Source: an uncultured Oscillospiraceae bacterium (GTDB lineage: Bacteria; Bacillota_A; Clostridia; Oscillospirales; Oscillospiraceae). From it: a stretch of DNA of 5,270 nucleotides. Shown piece after piece: positions 5,195 to 5,270 of the stretch. Location of the stretch: the NCBI GenBank assembly GCA_934561335.1, contig CAKTGD010000112.1, positions 1 to 5,270 of the forward strand, given 5' to 3'. The notes under the pieces were generated by a model. It saw only the letters and a program-made list of their open reading frames with translations. It was not told where the DNA came from and did not search any database. Every line of letters begins with the position of its first letter. Positions within the stretch are counted from its first letter, which is position 1. Made by a program: the position numbers and the translations under genes.

Positions 5195-5270
5195 TCAGCG
5201 CATCTGGCGCTTGCTGTGCAGGCGGATACGATCCGCGATCATGGCGATGAACTCGCTGTTGGTCGGCTTT
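5195..5270 (-). CDS. spo0A: Sporulation master regulator Spo0A, C-terminal end (partial)
   Basis: The minus strand encodes 24 residues and a stop (TGA, complement of 5195-5197); the rest of the gene lies beyond the right edge. The peptide begins KPTNSEFIAMIADRIRL, closely matching the near-invariant end of Spo0A in B. subtilis and clostridia as I recall it (KPTNSEFIAMVADKLRL). This segment closes the DNA-binding effector domain. Spo0A is a response regulator that, once phosphorylated, binds 0A boxes and starts sporulation. The last few residues (HSKRQMR) differ from the Bacillus ending, as is usual between genera. The gene converges on the TetR gene, so they share the hairpin between them. 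This fragment is the best evidence for the host lineage and that the right end of the window is chromosomal. Confidence 0.92.
   Translation of the reverse strand, partial: KPTNSEFIAMIADRIRLHSKRQMR

Overview
The window carries the 3' end of a phage-type late module (tail fibre, adhesin, lysis) next to a chromosomal sporulation gene. The chromosomal anchor is at the right edge. Read on the minus strand, the last 76 bases encode the C-terminal 24 residues of Spo0A, the master regulator of sporulation. Together with GC-rich coding sequence and strong GGAGG-type ribosome binding sites, this points to an endospore-lineage Firmicute. My inference is a high-GC gut clostridium of the Oscillospiraceae type; the exact taxon cannot be read from this window.

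Layout: positions 1-36 are the tail of something outside the window, and 37-78 form a strong hairpin terminator. Positions 79-416 hold no convincing gene but contain potential RNA secondary structure. From 417 to 4387 seven genes lie on the plus strand, with gaps of 23 bp or less or a one-base overlap. They are a collagen-like tail fibre, a glycine-rich adhesin-like protein, a small phage protein of unknown function, a small protein with a chitin-binding-like motif, an XhlA-like membrane/coiled-coil protein, an r1t-type holin, and an N-acetylmuramoyl-L-alanine amidase with a short SPOR-like tail. A hairpin terminator (4416-4443) closes this unit. Next comes a monocistronic TetR-family regulator (4496-5077) with a near-consensus promoter and an overlapping inverted repeat. 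A long hairpin (5132-5179) separates it from the convergent spo0A gene.

How the genes would work together: the first four products would form or decorate the host-recognition end of a phage or phage-tail-like particle. The last three form a lysis cassette, with an accessory membrane protein, a holin that opens the membrane and an endolysin that cuts peptidoglycan. No capsid, terminase, integrase or tail-tube gene is visible, so an intact prophage, a remnant and a tailocin cannot be told apart here.

The most notable points are an abrupt alanine-codon switch inside the glycine-rich adhesin, which suggests a swapped tip; a TetR gene whose predicted transcript starts at or next to its ATG; and the gene-free, potentially structured region upstream of the fibre gene. 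I see no clear evidence of a wholly new defence or mobile system.
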